Part shown: positions 15,392-25,908 of the stretch, piece by piece | Layout of the letters: the number at the start of each line of letters is the position of its first letter | Numbering within the stretch: position 1 is the first letter of the stretch | Assembly: GCF_900185715.1 (NCBI RefSeq) | Contig: NZ_FYAS01000009.1 | Coordinates: 1 to 64,000, forward strand | Direction: 5' to 3' | Source: Allobosea sp. CS1GBMeth4 | Lineage (GTDB): Bacteria; Pseudomonadota; Alphaproteobacteria; Rhizobiales; Beijerinckiaceae | DNA length: 64,000 nucleotides | Notes under the pieces: model-generated | Databases searched by the model: none | The model's input: only the letters and a program-made list of their open reading frames with translations | What the model was told of the DNA's origin: nothing | Program-made: the position numbers and the translations under genes

Positions 15392-16933
15392 TCAGCGCGC
15401 CTGACAGGACAGCACGCCCTTCGACCCTGATGTCCGGGCGAAGACCGCCAGACTCGCCGCGGCGAGCAGCCATACGCCGATCCCGCCATAGAGCATCACC
15501 GCCCCGAAGCCGTCGGCGAGCGCCTGACGGGCCAGCGCCGCCGGCAGGCCGGTCTCGGCGGCAAAGGGCGCGCCGGCGGCCACCGTCTCCGCTAGGCTGC
15601 GCAAGGTCGCCGCATCGGTACCGGGCGGGAGCCTGGCCGCGAGGGATGCGCGCACGCCCTCGACGAGGATGAAGCCCATCACGGCGATGTTGATGGCGAG
15701 AGAGATCATGCGTGCGCTCAGATCGATGCCCGAGGCCATGCCGGCGCGCCCGGCCGGGACGGCTGCGGTGGACGTGTTGGTGACCGGCGTGTTGGTGAGG
15801 CCGATGCCGATGCCGGAGAGCAGGCAGCCCGGCAGCATGGTGAGCCAGCTCGGCGAGGGCGCGGCGGTGCCGAGCTTCATCGCGACGAAGCCGAGCCCGA
15901 TGGTGAAGAGCCCGGCGGGGATGACGGCGCCCGGCCGATAGCGCCGCAGCAGATGTTCGGCCAGGGGCGGGACCGCCAGGGTCGGCAGCGTATAGGCGAG
16001 CAGCACCAGCCCGGCGCCGAGCCCGTCATGGCCCAGTCCGGCCTCGAACCAGATCGGCAGGTAGATCATGAACGGCCAGTAGCTGACGTTCATCGCCGCT
16101 GCCCCGATGATCGCGCCGGAGAAGGCATGGATCCGGAAGACCGAGACATCGATCATCGGGCGGCTGACCGAGCCTTCGATGATGAGAAAGGCGACGAAAC
16201 TCGCCGCCGCGAGCGCGAGGACGAGCAGAGCCTGCGGGCTGGCGAAGCCGAAGGCCGGGCCCTGGGTGATGAAATAGGCCAGGCAGAACACCGACAGCGA
16301 CAAGGTCGCGATGCCGCCGAGATCGAGCCGCTCGGCCTCGGGGTCGCGCGATTCCCGCATCGCGACGAAGGCCAGGAGCGCCGTACCCGCGGCCGCCGGC
16401 GTATGGACCAGGAAGACCCATTGCCAGCCGACGAGCGCGACGATGGCGCTGCCGATGATCGGTCCGAAGCCGAGACCGATGCCGGCGACGACGCCCCAGA
16501 CGCTGAAGGCCATCGCCCGCTCGGCCGGTTCGCGAAACTGCTGCGACAGGATGGCGACGCTGCAGATGAAGGCCGCCCCGCCACTCAGGCCCTGGAGCGC
16601 GCGGGCAATGACGAGCGTCGTCGCGTCCGGTGCGAGGCCGCAGGCCAGGGCGGCGGCGGCGAAGGCCGAGATGGCGATCAGGAAGACCCGCTTGCGTCCG
16701 TAGCGATCCGCGAGCGTGCCGGCGGCCATCAGGACGCCGGTCACCGCGATGGTGTAGGCGTTCATGATCCATTGCAGCTCCCTGAAGCTCGCCGGCAGGG
16801 CCTTTTCCAATGTCGGCAGGATCGCCGGCACGCTGGAGATCTCGAGACCGAACATCAGCGCCATCAGGCAGGCGGCGATGAGGGCCGGGGTGCCGCGCGA
16901 ACGCGACGCCGGCAGCGTTTGGGTGACGTCCAT
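15392..16933 (-). CDS. MFS drug exporter, DHA2/EmrB type (14 TM)
   Basis: The 513-residue product is a major facilitator with about 14 membrane segments. It has the motif ADRYGRKRVFL after TM2 and a motif-C-like glycine/proline stretch GIGLGFGPIIGSAI in TM5, typical of proton-driven exporters of the EmrB/QacA group. Drug or metabolite export from the cytoplasm is expected; the substrate is unknown. The ATG at 16933 was preferred over an upstream extension that runs into the divergent LysR gene. The divergent LysR-type regulator suggests inducible control. Confidence 0.85.
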   Translation of the reverse strand: MDVTQTLPASRSRGTPALIAACLMALMFGLEISSVPAILPTLEKALPASFRELQWIMNAYTIAVTGVLMAAGTLADRYGRKRVFLIAISAFAAAALACGLAPDATTLVIARALQGLSGGAAFICSVAILSQQFREPAERAMAFSVWGVVAGIGLGFGPIIGSAIVALVGWQWVFLVHTPAAAGTALLAFVAMRESRDPEAERLDLGGIATLSLSVFCLAYFITQGPAFGFASPQALLVLALAAASFVAFLIIEGSVSRPMIDVSVFRIHAFSGAIIGAAAMNVSYWPFMIYLPIWFEAGLGHDGLGAGLVLLAYTLPTLAVPPLAEHLLRRYRPGAVIPAGLFTIGLGFVAMKLGTAAPSPSWLTMLPGCLLSGIGIGLTNTPVTNTSTAAVPAGRAGMASGIDLSARMISLAINIAVMGFILVEGVRASLAARLPPGTDAATLRSLAETVAAGAPFAAETGLPAALARQALADGFGAVMLYGGIGVWLLAAASLAVFARTSGSKGVLSCQAR

Positions 16934-17064
16934 GGGCTCGGATCTTTCCTGTCGGCGGGCGCTCGCGCCCTTCGTCGCGTGGTGGCCACGGTAGCCGGCA
17001 CCTCGCGATAACAGAACCGAATGGCTTGATATTTTAGCGATGATGAATTGATATGGTTGGCACC

Positions 17065-17919
17065 ATGACACTCGACGTCGACGCGGTCAGAGCTTTCGTC
17101 ACGATCGCGGAATTGCGCAGTTTCACCCGCGCAGCCGCGGCTCTCGGCAGCCATCAGGCCGCCGTCAGTCTGCGGCTCAAGCGGCTGGAAGAGCGGCTCG
17201 GTCACCGGCTGATCGAACGGACGCCGCGGCTCGTGCGCTTGTCCGGGCAGGGAGCGGCCTTCCTCGACGAGGCTCGCGCCTTCCTCGCCGCGCACGACCG
17301 GGCGCTGTCGGCTCTGAGCCATGCGCGCCGCCGCTTCGGCCTCGGCATCGCCGCCCATGTCTTCGGGCCGGAAGTGCCGACCCTGCTGGCGCGGCTCAGC
17401 GCGCACGATCCCGGCCTGATGATCGAGGTTCAGCTGGGCCATTCCCGCGCCCTGCTCGAAGCGTTCGACAAGGGCGATCTCGACGCGGCGATCGTCCGCC
17501 GCGACGACGATCGCCGGCCGGCCGAGGTCCTGGCGCCGGAACTGTTCGGCTGGTACGCCGCGCCGGGCTTCGACCATCGTCCGGGCGAGCCGCTGCGTCT
17601 CGCGACGCTCTCGTCGAGCTGTGGCGTGCGCGATATCGCCACCAGGGCGCTCGATGCCGCGGGCATAGCCTGGATCGAGGTCTTCATCGGCGGCGGTTCG
17701 ATCGCCGTCGATGCCGCCGTCGCCGCGGGCCTCGCCGTCTCGGCCTTCTCCTGCCGCCTCGCCCCGGCCGGCACCGTCGAGGTCAGCCGCCGCTTCGGCC
17801 TGCCCGAGCTCCCGACATCGGAGATCGTGATGGTCTCCACCCTCACCGACGCCAGATCGCGCGCCGCCCTGCGCACGCTCGCCGCCGCGTTCCGCGAGCA
17901 TCGGCCGGCCGCCCGCTGA
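17065..17919 (+). CDS. LysR-family transcriptional regulator
   Basis: This is a 284-residue LysR protein. The N-terminal winged HTH (residues about 3-60) reads VRAFVTIAELRSFTRAAAAL, followed by AVSLRLKRLEERLGHRLIER. The C-terminal effector domain has the usual two-lobed arrangement (GDLDAAIVRR, GGGSIAVDAAVAAGLAVS). ATG 17065 gives the canonical start; ATG 17053 adds four residues. It is divergent from the MFS exporter, and the 131-bp gap is AT-rich and contains two TTGATAT copies at about 17026-17032 and 17048-17054, possible LysR contacts. It most likely controls the exporter in response to an unknown compound. Confidence 0.88.
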   Translation: MTLDVDAVRAFVTIAELRSFTRAAAALGSHQAAVSLRLKRLEERLGHRLIERTPRLVRLSGQGAAFLDEARAFLAAHDRALSALSHARRRFGLGIAAHVFGPEVPTLLARLSAHDPGLMIEVQLGHSRALLEAFDKGDLDAAIVRRDDDRRPAEVLAPELFGWYAAPGFDHRPGEPLRLATLSSSCGVRDIATRALDAAGIAWIEVFIGGGSIAVDAAVAAGLAVSAFSCRLAPAGTVEVSRRFGLPELPTSEIVMVSTLTDARSRAALRTLAAAFREHRPAAR

Positions 17920-17930
17920 GGGCGTCGGCG

Positions 17931-18941
17931 TCAGTTCCGCGCCGTCGGCACGCCCTCGCGGATGACGCGCGGGAAATCCGGGCTGTCGGGCGGAAGGCTG
18001 CGCGCCCTTTCGCCGATCCGGCCCAGCCGGACCAACTCGTCGAGCCGGAGATCCCGGCGCACCGCGCCGATGTCCTGGAGATAGCCGGGAAGATAGCCCG
18101 AGAGCAGCACGCGCGGATCGAGCGGCAGCGAGAAGCGCCAGCCCGGCGCCACCTGCCGGACGAGCTCGTAGACGACGGTGGTGCAGTTGGTCGTCAGCGT
18201 ATTGTACCAGCGCGGCTCCTGCGCCAGCCGGTTGATGTCCCCGGCATAGGCGAGCAGCAGGTCGCGCGCCTGCGCGGGCGAAGCGTTGAGCCGGAACAGC
18301 CGGGTATCCTCGCCGCGCGCCTGGGTTCTGAGGCCGATCAGGTCGCGCTCGTCCGCCGCGACATAGGCCATCTCGTAATTGCGGAAGAAGCCGGCCAGCG
18401 CCGACCACTCCTCGCCCTGCTCGCGCCGGATCTCGATCGAGATCGTCAGCGGGTCGCTGTCCTCGAAGGTGAAGCTGATCAGCAGATGCGCGATCGCCTC
18501 GCCAGACCAGTAGGACAGGAACAGGTCGGCGCCGCGGATGCGCGCCAGGTCATAGCTGCGGGTCTCCCAGCGCTGGTCGTAGTCGCTTTCGGTGCGCCAG
18601 GTGAAATGGCGCAGATTGCTCACCGTCAGCCGCGAGTCCGCCACCGCCATCTGCGGCAGCCGCGCGAGTTCGGGAATCCAGGCCCGGTCATGCGAGGGCT
18701 TGAGACTGCTCCACCAGCCGAGCAGACCGAGGAAGAGCACGGCGAAGGCGAGCGGCAGGCGCGGCGCGCCGGTCCAGAGCCCGAGAGCGCCCGCCAGCCC
18801 TGCGAGCCCGAAGCCGCTCGCGGCGGCGATCCCGGTCGCGCCGGGCAGGCGGAAGACCAGGAGCCCGACCCCCCAGGTGGCGGTGCCGAGGACCAGGAGC
18901 GTCAGCAGGACCTGCAGCAGGACAAAAATGAGGCGGCTCAT
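17931..18941 (-). CDS. DUF4105 membrane protein
   Basis: The 336-residue protein has three N-terminal hydrophobic segments (about residues 5-75) followed by a soluble DUF4105 domain. Family landmarks include FTWRTESDYDQRWETRSYDL, ADLFLSYWSG, and the cysteine/asparagine motif NTLTTNCTTVVYEL, a papain-like NC/H arrangement suggestive of a cysteine peptidase-like fold. The biochemical role is unknown. The domain is predicted to face the periplasm. It is encoded convergently to the LysR gene, 11 bp apart, and followed on the same strand upstream by pckA with no sign of an operon. Confidence 0.8.
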   Translation of the reverse strand: MSRLIFVLLQVLLTLLVLGTATWGVGLLVFRLPGATGIAAASGFGLAGLAGALGLWTGAPRLPLAFAVLFLGLLGWWSSLKPSHDRAWIPELARLPQMAVADSRLTVSNLRHFTWRTESDYDQRWETRSYDLARIRGADLFLSYWSGEAIAHLLISFTFEDSDPLTISIEIRREQGEEWSALAGFFRNYEMAYVAADERDLIGLRTQARGEDTRLFRLNASPAQARDLLLAYAGDINRLAQEPRWYNTLTTNCTTVVYELVRQVAPGWRFSLPLDPRVLLSGYLPGYLQDIGAVRRDLRLDELVRLGRIGERARSLPPDSPDFPRVIREGVPTARN

Positions 18942-19008
18942 CGCCGCCTCTCATAGCCTGCTTTCCCTCCGGCCGGAAACGGCCGGGCGACCGGGCACCG
19001 CCCGGCGC

Positions 19009-20619
<1,611 letters not shown>

Positions 20620-20826
20620 TGGCGTTTCCTCCTGCCGAAAGCCGTCGCCTGGCGATGCCGGCGCCGTGATTGAGAGCGGGGCGAGCCCCACTATGGGCCC
20701 GATGGGCCGGTGAAGTGGAGGGCTCTTTAGGCGCATGGCGCCGCCGGCTCAAGTCGCAACGATACCGCGTTTCGAGCCGGGCCGGACCTAAATCGGTTGA
20801 AACAGCGATGTGATGAAAAGCCGGGC

Positions 20827-21576
20827 TCAGCCCTCGTCGCGGGCCTTGGCCGCCAGGGCGACGAGGGCCGCGCGCAGCGCGTCCGGCGTGGTCACCGGCT
20901 CGTCGAAAGGCAGGCGCAGCGCCCTGTCGCCGAGCATCAGGTCGGCGCCGTCCGGATCGACCCCGGAGAGGCGCCAGGCCCCGTCTTCGCCGCCGAGCAG
21001 CCGCGTGGCGTAGAGCCGGACCGCCTCGGCATGGTCCTCGTTCATATGGGCGAGCACCTCGTCCTCCGCCGCGATCAGCGCCCCGGCTCGCGAGCAGTCG
21101 CTGAGCACGTCGTCGGGCTCGAGCTCATAGGCCTTGCCGAAACCGCCATTGAGACTGGCGCGCTGGATCTGGAGCGCGAAGAAGGAGAAATCGGGGAAGT
21201 CGACGTAGAGCGACGCCTTGGGCTGGCGCGCCAGGAAGCGGCGGCGGGCGCGCCGGCCGGCATCCGTGTCGCGCTCCACCTGCCGGGCCAGGGCCAGCAG
21301 CGTGATCCGGGCATGGGCGAGCGGATCGCCCTTGCCGCCCGGCGCGATCAGCAGCGAGCAGCGCGGGTCGGCGACCAGGTTGCCGGTGTGCCCCGCAAGC
21401 GAGGAGACCAGGATGAGCGGTGTGCCGTCGATGTCGGTCGCGAGGCTGGTCAGGCTGGCGAAAGGATGCCCGTCCGTGGTCAGGGTCGCCAGGGACCCGG
21501 AGCGTGCGCTGCGCAGGAGACCGCGCGCCAGTCCGCGCGCGCTCGCATCGGTCGGCCTGATCGGATTGGTCGCCAT
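20827..21576 (-). CDS. HugZ-like haem/flavin-binding split-barrel protein
   Basis: The 249-residue protein has an N-terminal pyridoxamine-phosphate-oxidase-like split barrel (ATLTTDGHPFASLTSLATD, LILVSSLAGHTGNL) and a C-terminal DUF2470 domain with the conserved HMNEDHAEAVRLYA segment. This combination is typical of the HugZ/HutZ-related family, which includes haem-degrading proteins and putative flavin reductases. The exact reaction is uncertain. It is a single gene between pckA and chvI, reading opposite to chvI. Confidence 0.85.
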   Translation of the reverse strand: MATNPIRPTDASARGLARGLLRSARSGSLATLTTDGHPFASLTSLATDIDGTPLILVSSLAGHTGNLVADPRCSLLIAPGGKGDPLAHARITLLALARQVERDTDAGRRARRRFLARQPKASLYVDFPDFSFFALQIQRASLNGGFGKAYELEPDDVLSDCSRAGALIAAEDEVLAHMNEDHAEAVRLYATRLLGGEDGAWRLSGVDPDGADLMLGDRALRLPFDEPVTTPDALRAALVALAAKARDEG

Positions 21577-21780
21577 GATGTCGTCACCCGTATCGCGCTG
21601 GCGCGGGTTCCGGTCGTTCAGCCGAATCCAGTTGAACGGAAAGCGCGTCCGCGGGTTTTCTGGGGCGAGACGTAGCGAAACCGCCTTGGCTTGGCTAGAT
21701 TGCAGCCACGCTTTGGCCGTTCTCCCGCGAGAGTGGACGCCTTTGATCGCAACGCCTGGACACGAGAGCCGGAACAGCTG

Positions 21781-22482
21781 ATGCCAACCATTGCGCTGGT
21801 CGACGACGACCGCAACATCCTGACCTCGGTTTCGATCGCGTTGGAAGCCGAGGGCTATCGCATCCAGACCTACACCGACGGCGCCTCGGCCCTGGACGGG
21901 CTGAAGCAGAATCCGCCGGACCTCGCCATCTTCGACATCAAGATGCCGCGCATGGACGGGATGGAGCTGCTGCGCCGCCTGCGCCAGAAGTCCGACCTGC
22001 CGGTGATCTTCCTGACCTCGAAGGACGAGGAGATCGACGAACTCTTCGGCCTCAAGATGGGCGCCGACGACTTCATCCGCAAACCCTTCTCGCAGCGCCT
22101 GCTGGTCGAGCGCGTCAAGGCGATCCTGCGCCGCGCCGGCGCGCGCGACGCCGGAGCCGCCACCCGCTCCGAGGACGCCAAGGCGCTGGAGCGCGGCCTG
22201 CTGCGCATGGATCCGGAGCGGCACACCTGCACCTGGAAGGGCGAGCCGGTGACGCTGACGGTGACCGAGTTCCTGATCCTGCAGTCGCTGGCGCAGCGCC
22301 CGGGCGTGGTCAAGAGCCGCAATGCCCTGATGGACGCGGCCTATGACGACGAGGTCTATGTCGACGACCGCACCATCGACAGCCACATCAAGCGGCTGCG
22401 CAAGAAGTTCAATCAGGTCGACGCCGAGTTCGACATGATCGAGACGCTCTACGGCGTCGGCTACCGCTTCAAGGAGACCTGA
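21781..22482 (+). CDS. chvI: ChvI response regulator (OmpR family)
   Basis: This is a 233-residue OmpR-type regulator with a receiver domain ([13 protein letters not shown], phosphoacceptor in [32 protein letters not shown]) and a winged-helix effector domain ([30 protein letters not shown]). It matches ChvI/ExoR-pathway regulators, which control acid response, exopolysaccharide versus motility, and host interaction in Rhizobiales. The ATG is at the start of a conserved N-terminus. It is followed by chvG after 64 bp and is the first gene of a chvI-chvG-hprK-ptsM-ptsH run. Confidence 0.95.
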   Translation: MPTIALVDDDRNILTSVSIALEAEGYRIQTYTDGASALDGLKQNPPDLAIFDIKMPRMDGMELLRRLRQKSDLPVIFLTSKDEEIDELFGLKMGADDFIRKPFSQRLLVERVKAILRRAGARDAGAATRSEDAKALERGLLRMDPERHTCTWKGEPVTLTVTEFLILQSLAQRPGVVKSRNALMDAAYDDEVYVDDRTIDSHIKRLRKKFNQVDAEFDMIETLYGVGYRFKET

Positions 22483-22546
22483 GACGCGCCCCGGCGCGGC
22501 CGAGGACCGCGTTTGCGCGGGCGCCGGGACAGGGTATGAGCCAGGA

Positions 22547-24340
22547 ATGGCGACGATCGAGCAGGAAGAGACCCGCCCTGACGGGCCGCGTCTGGGGCTG
22601 ACGCTGCGCCGGCGCGCCGCCCTGTTCGCTCGCCGTGCGCTGCGCGCCGTTTCGGGCCGGGCCGCCTCGAGCCTGACCCGGCGCATCGTCGTCCTGAATC
22701 TCGCCGGCCTCGTCGCGCTGCTGGTCGGCTTCCTCTATCTCAACCAGTTCCGCGAGGGCCTGATCGAGGCGCGGGTGCAGAGCCTGCTGACGCAGGGCGA
22801 GATCATCGCCGGCGCCATCGCCGCCTCCGCCACGGTCGAGACCGACACGATCGCGATCGATCCGGACAAGCTGCTGCAGATGCAGGCCGGCGAGAGCGGC
22901 GCCATCGCCGAGGATCCGCTCGACTTCTCGATCAATCCGGAGAAGGTCGCGCCGCTGCTGCGCCGGCTGGTGACTCCGACCAAGACCCGCGCCCGCATCT
23001 ACGACAAGGACGGGATGCTGACGCTCGATTCGCGCAATCTCTATTCGCGCGGCGACATCCTGCGGCTCGATCTGCCGCGCATCGGCGAGAACGACGAGCC
23101 GCCCCTGCTCGAGCGCACCTGGAACATGTTCCGCAACCGGCTGGGCCGGGCCGACCTCCCGGCCTATGACGATTTCGCCAACGCCAACGGCAAGTCCTAT
23201 ACCGAGGTCGCCCGGGCGCTCGCCGGGACCCCGGCGAGCGTGGTGCGGGTCAACACCCGCGGCGAGACCATCGTCTCGGTCGCGGTGCCGGTGCAGCGCT
23301 TCCGGGCGGTGCGCGGGGCGCTGCTGCTCTCGACCCAGGGCGGCGACATCGACGCGGTCATCGCCTCGGAACGCTATGCGATCTTCCAGGTCTTCGTGGT
23401 CGCGGCCGGGGTGATGATCGTGCTTTCGGTCCTGCTCGCCGGCACCATCGCCGAGCCGATCCGCAAGCTCGCCGACGCCGCCCAGCGCGTCAGGCGCGGT
23501 GTCAAGTCGCGCGAGGAGATCCCGGATTTCTCCAGCCGTCATGACGAGATCGGCCATCTTTCGGGCTCGTTCCGCGAGATGACGCAGGCGCTCTACAACC
23601 GTATCGAGGCGATCGAACGCTTCGCCGCCGATGTCGCGCACGAGCTGAAGAATCCGCTGACCTCCCTGCGCAGCGCCGTCGAGACCCTGCCCCTGGCGAA
23701 GACCGAGGAGGCGCGCGGCCGCCTGCTCGCCGTCATCCGCCACGACGTGAAACGGCTCGACCGGCTGATCTCCGATATCTCCGACGCGTCGCGGCTCGAT
23801 GCCGAGCTGGCGCGCGACGACGCCGCCCTGCTCGACGTGGCCCAGCTGGCCGAGGCGGTGGTCTCGGTCCAGAACCAGATCCGCCGCGACGGCCAGCCCG
23901 TGGTCGAGCTGTCGGTCGACCGGCGCGGCCAGCGCCCGGGCAGCAACCCTTTCCGCGTGCTCGGCCACGATTCCCGCCTGGGCCAGGTCATCGTCAACCT
24001 GATCGAGAACGCCCGCTCCTTCTCGCCGGCCGACAAGCCGGTCCGCGTCAAGCTGTCGCGTGTCGCCGGCGACGTGCTGATCACCGTCGAGGATGACGGG
24101 CCGGGCATACCCCCACATGCCCTCGAGCGGATCTTCGAGCGCTTCTATACCGACCGTCCGGAGAGCGGCTTCGGCCAGAATTCGGGGCTCGGCCTGTCGA
24201 TTTCGCGTCAGATCGTCGAAGCGCATCGCGGCACCATCCGGGCCGAGAACCGCTATGCGTCGGAGCAGTCCGAGGGCGAGGACAAGCGGCTTGGCGCCCG
24301 CTTCGTCGTGTGCCTGCCCGCGGCGCCGCAATCGGCATGA
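22547..24340 (+). CDS. chvG: ChvG sensor histidine kinase
   Basis: The 597-residue membrane kinase has two membrane segments (about residues 50-68 and 285-305) enclosing a large periplasmic sensor region, then a HAMP linker, an H-box (ADVAHELKNPLTSLRSAVE) and a GHKL ATPase domain (NLIENARSFS, DDGPGIPP, NSGLGLSISRQI). ChvG phosphorylates ChvI and in Rhizobiales is held inactive by the periplasmic protein ExoR, which is not encoded in this window. The stop overlaps the hprK start by ATGA. Confidence 0.95.
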   Translation: MATIEQEETRPDGPRLGLTLRRRAALFARRALRAVSGRAASSLTRRIVVLNLAGLVALLVGFLYLNQFREGLIEARVQSLLTQGEIIAGAIAASATVETDTIAIDPDKLLQMQAGESGAIAEDPLDFSINPEKVAPLLRRLVTPTKTRARIYDKDGMLTLDSRNLYSRGDILRLDLPRIGENDEPPLLERTWNMFRNRLGRADLPAYDDFANANGKSYTEVARALAGTPASVVRVNTRGETIVSVAVPVQRFRAVRGALLLSTQGGDIDAVIASERYAIFQVFVVAAGVMIVLSVLLAGTIAEPIRKLADAAQRVRRGVKSREEIPDFSSRHDEIGHLSGSFREMTQALYNRIEAIERFAADVAHELKNPLTSLRSAVETLPLAKTEEARGRLLAVIRHDVKRLDRLISDISDASRLDAELARDDAALLDVAQLAEAVVSVQNQIRRDGQPVVELSVDRRGQRPGSNPFRVLGHDSRLGQVIVNLIENARSFSPADKPVRVKLSRVAGDVLITVEDDGPGIPPHALERIFERFYTDRPESGFGQNSGLGLSISRQIVEAHRGTIRAENRYASEQSEGEDKRLGARFVVCLPAAPQSA

Positions 24341-24789
24341 GCGGAACCTCTCCGCTTCGCCTCCATGCCAGCACCGTCGTCGTCGGCGAGGCCGGCATCC
24401 TGATCCGGGGCCCGTCCGGAGCCGGCAAGACGGGCCTGGCGCTGGCGTTGATCGGCCTGGCGCGATTGCAGGGCCGCTTCGCGCGGCTGGTGGCGGACGA
24501 CCGCACGGCGGTCGCGGTCCGTGCCGGGCGTCTCGTCGCCGCGCCGGTGCCGCCGATCGAGGGGCTCGTCGAGCGCCGCGGCCTCGGCCTGACGCCCGAG
24601 CCCCATCTCGCAGCTGCGATAGTGCGCCTGGTGGTCGATTGCGGCGCGGAGCCGGAGCGCATGCCGGAGCCGGAAGCGCTGGTCGCGACCGTCGCCGGGA
24701 TCGCGCTGCCACGGCTTCGGCTGCTTCCCAGGCCGGGCGACGAGCGCCTCGTGCTCGCGGCGCTTGCGCTCTTCGCAGGCTCTGGTTGA
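24337..24789 (+). CDS. hprK: HPr kinase/phosphorylase, short catalytic-domain form
   Basis: The product is only about 150 residues, about half the Gram-positive HprK length, and corresponds to the C-terminal catalytic domain with the P-loop GPSGAGKT (residues 25-32). The short form is normal for alphaproteobacteria. It phosphorylates HPr at its regulatory serine (the SIMGIL site is present in the HPr encoded at 25305) and can reverse the reaction. It is coupled to chvG by an ATGA overlap. No sugar-specific permease components are present nearby, so this set is probably regulatory. Confidence 0.92.
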   Translation: MSGTSPLRLHASTVVVGEAGILIRGPSGAGKTGLALALIGLARLQGRFARLVADDRTAVAVRAGRLVAAPVPPIEGLVERRGLGLTPEPHLAAAIVRLVVDCGAEPERMPEPEALVATVAGIALPRLRLLPRPGDERLVLAALALFAGSG

Positions 24790-24894
24790 ATTGCTTTCGA
24801 CGAGTTCGAGACAAGTGCCTTGCCTATCTTTCGCACCTGCCGCATAAACCGCGACCTTGTCCGGGCGCCGATGGGCGCTCTCCGGTGGTACTGA

Positions 24895-25296
24895 ATGATC
24901 GGACTCGTGCTTGTCACGCATGGGCACTTGGCGACGGAATTCCGCGCCGCGCTCGAGCATGTCGTCGGCCCGCAAGCCAACCTCGCCACCATCGCCATCG
25001 CCCCCGATGACGATATGGAGGGCCGCCGACGCGACATCATCGCGGCGGTGGAGCAGGTCGAGAACGGCAAGGGCGTCATCGTCCTGACCGACATGTTCGG
25101 CGGCACGCCCTCCAACCTCGCCATCTCGGTGATGGAGCCGGGCCGGATCGACGTCGTCGCCGGCGTCAACCTGCCGATGCTGATCAAGCTCGCCAGCGTG
25201 CGCGAGGAGAAGACCCTCGACGAGGCCGTCAGCAGCGCGCAGGATGCCGGCCGGAAATACATCACGGTCGCCAGCCGCGTGCTCGCGGGCAAGTGA
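24895..25296 (+). CDS. PTS EIIA-Man-type protein (PtsM/ManX family)
   Basis: This 133-residue cytoplasmic protein matches the EIIA domain of mannose-type PTS. The phospho-His is probably in LVTHGHLA near the N-terminus, and GGTPSNLAI and GVNLPMLIKLA are typical. In alphaproteobacteria without cognate permease genes nearby, such proteins accept phosphate from HPr and work in regulation of carbon metabolism. It is 105 bp after hprK and immediately followed by HPr. It is a short regulatory PTS branch rather than a sugar transporter. Confidence 0.93.
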   Translation: MIGLVLVTHGHLATEFRAALEHVVGPQANLATIAIAPDDDMEGRRRDIIAAVEQVENGKGVIVLTDMFGGTPSNLAISVMEPGRIDVVAGVNLPMLIKLASVREEKTLDEAVSSAQDAGRKYITVASRVLAGK

Positions 25297-25304
25297 GGTT
25301 GGCC

Positions 25305-25646
25305 ATGCAGGGCATGCGCGAAGACGAGGTCCGCGACGAGGATTGCGACTGCTCCGAGGTCGAGATTCCGGCCGGCGCCGTCCATGGCGAATTCCAGATC
25401 GTCAACAAGAAGGGACTGCACGCCCGCGCCACGGCGAAATTCGTGCAATGCGCCAGCCAGTTCGATGCCGACATCACCGTCAGCCGCTGCGGCGAGACGG
25501 TCGGGGCCACCTCGATCATGGGCATCCTGACGCTGGGCGCCGGCATCGGCTCGACCATCACCGTGGTGGCGAAGGGCGCCGAGGCCAGGGAAGCGCTCCA
25601 GGCGCTGGGCGCGCTCGTCGCCGATCGGTTCGGCGAGGGCGAATAG
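25305..25646 (+). CDS. ptsH: HPr phosphocarrier protein
   Basis: Start choice: ATG 25305 has GAGG seven bases upstream; GTG 25293 overlapping the preceding TGA would add four residues. The 113-residue product has an acidic N-terminal extension, then the HPr fold. The phosphorylatable His lies in NKKGLHARATAKF, and the regulatory Ser in SIMGIL is the site used by HPr kinase. It receives phosphate from EI (or EI-Ntr), not encoded here, and passes it to EIIA proteins. It is last in the chvI-chvG-hprK-ptsM-ptsH run. Confidence 0.93.
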   Translation: MQGMREDEVRDEDCDCSEVEIPAGAVHGEFQIVNKKGLHARATAKFVQCASQFDADITVSRCGETVGATSIMGILTLGAGIGSTITVVAKGAEAREALQALGALVADRFGEGE

Positions 25647-25655
25647 GTTTCAGCC

Positions 25656-25793
25656 GTCATTCCCGGGCGGAGCCCTCGGGTCCGGTCATTGGGGGGCCCG
25701 GGATCGACTCGGCGCGGACCCGGCAATCTCGTTCAGAATGGATTGCCGGCGGTGCGCTCGCCGCGAGATCCTCGGGTCGAGCCCGGGCATGAC
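25656..25793. repeat. Intergenic palindromic repeat with GTCAT/ATGAC ends
   Basis: The outer arms GTCATTCCCGGGC (25656-25668) and GCCCGGGCATGAC (25781-25793) are near-perfect inverted repeats enclosing a GC-rich segment with further partial palindromes. It lies between ptsH and ahcY. Shorter relatives with the same ends occur at 35161-35204, 38024-38063, 49781-49861 and 56969-57044. Confidence 0.65.
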
Positions 25794-25812
25794 GCTTGGC
25801 ATCCGGCCGCAG

Positions 25813-25834
25813 GATATAAAGACATCTTTATATC
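25813..25834. promoter_or_regulatory. SahR-like palindrome upstream of ahcY
   Basis: Perfect 10-bp arms GATATAAAGA and TCTTTATATC flank a 2-base centre. The AT-rich site is 75-96 bp upstream of the ahcY start and stands out from the GC-rich DNA around it. ArsR-family SahR regulators control methionine-cycle genes such as ahcY in many Proteobacteria and, as I recall, bind ATAAAGA-N-TCTTTAT-type palindromes in Rhizobiales. The regulator gene itself is not in the window. Confidence 0.55.
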
Positions 25835-25908
25835 TTTGATTGCCTTCCGGCGGAGGCCCTGCTACAGAGCGCGCCGTCATGCGAAGCAAGATCGATGGGA
25901 GCGCCCCC

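Noticed and set aside
25835-25908. SAH riboswitch before ahcY
   Set aside because: I compared the 5' region with the general pattern of the SAH riboswitch and saw no convincing conserved core; the AT-rich palindrome is a better explanation. A covariance-model search would decide.
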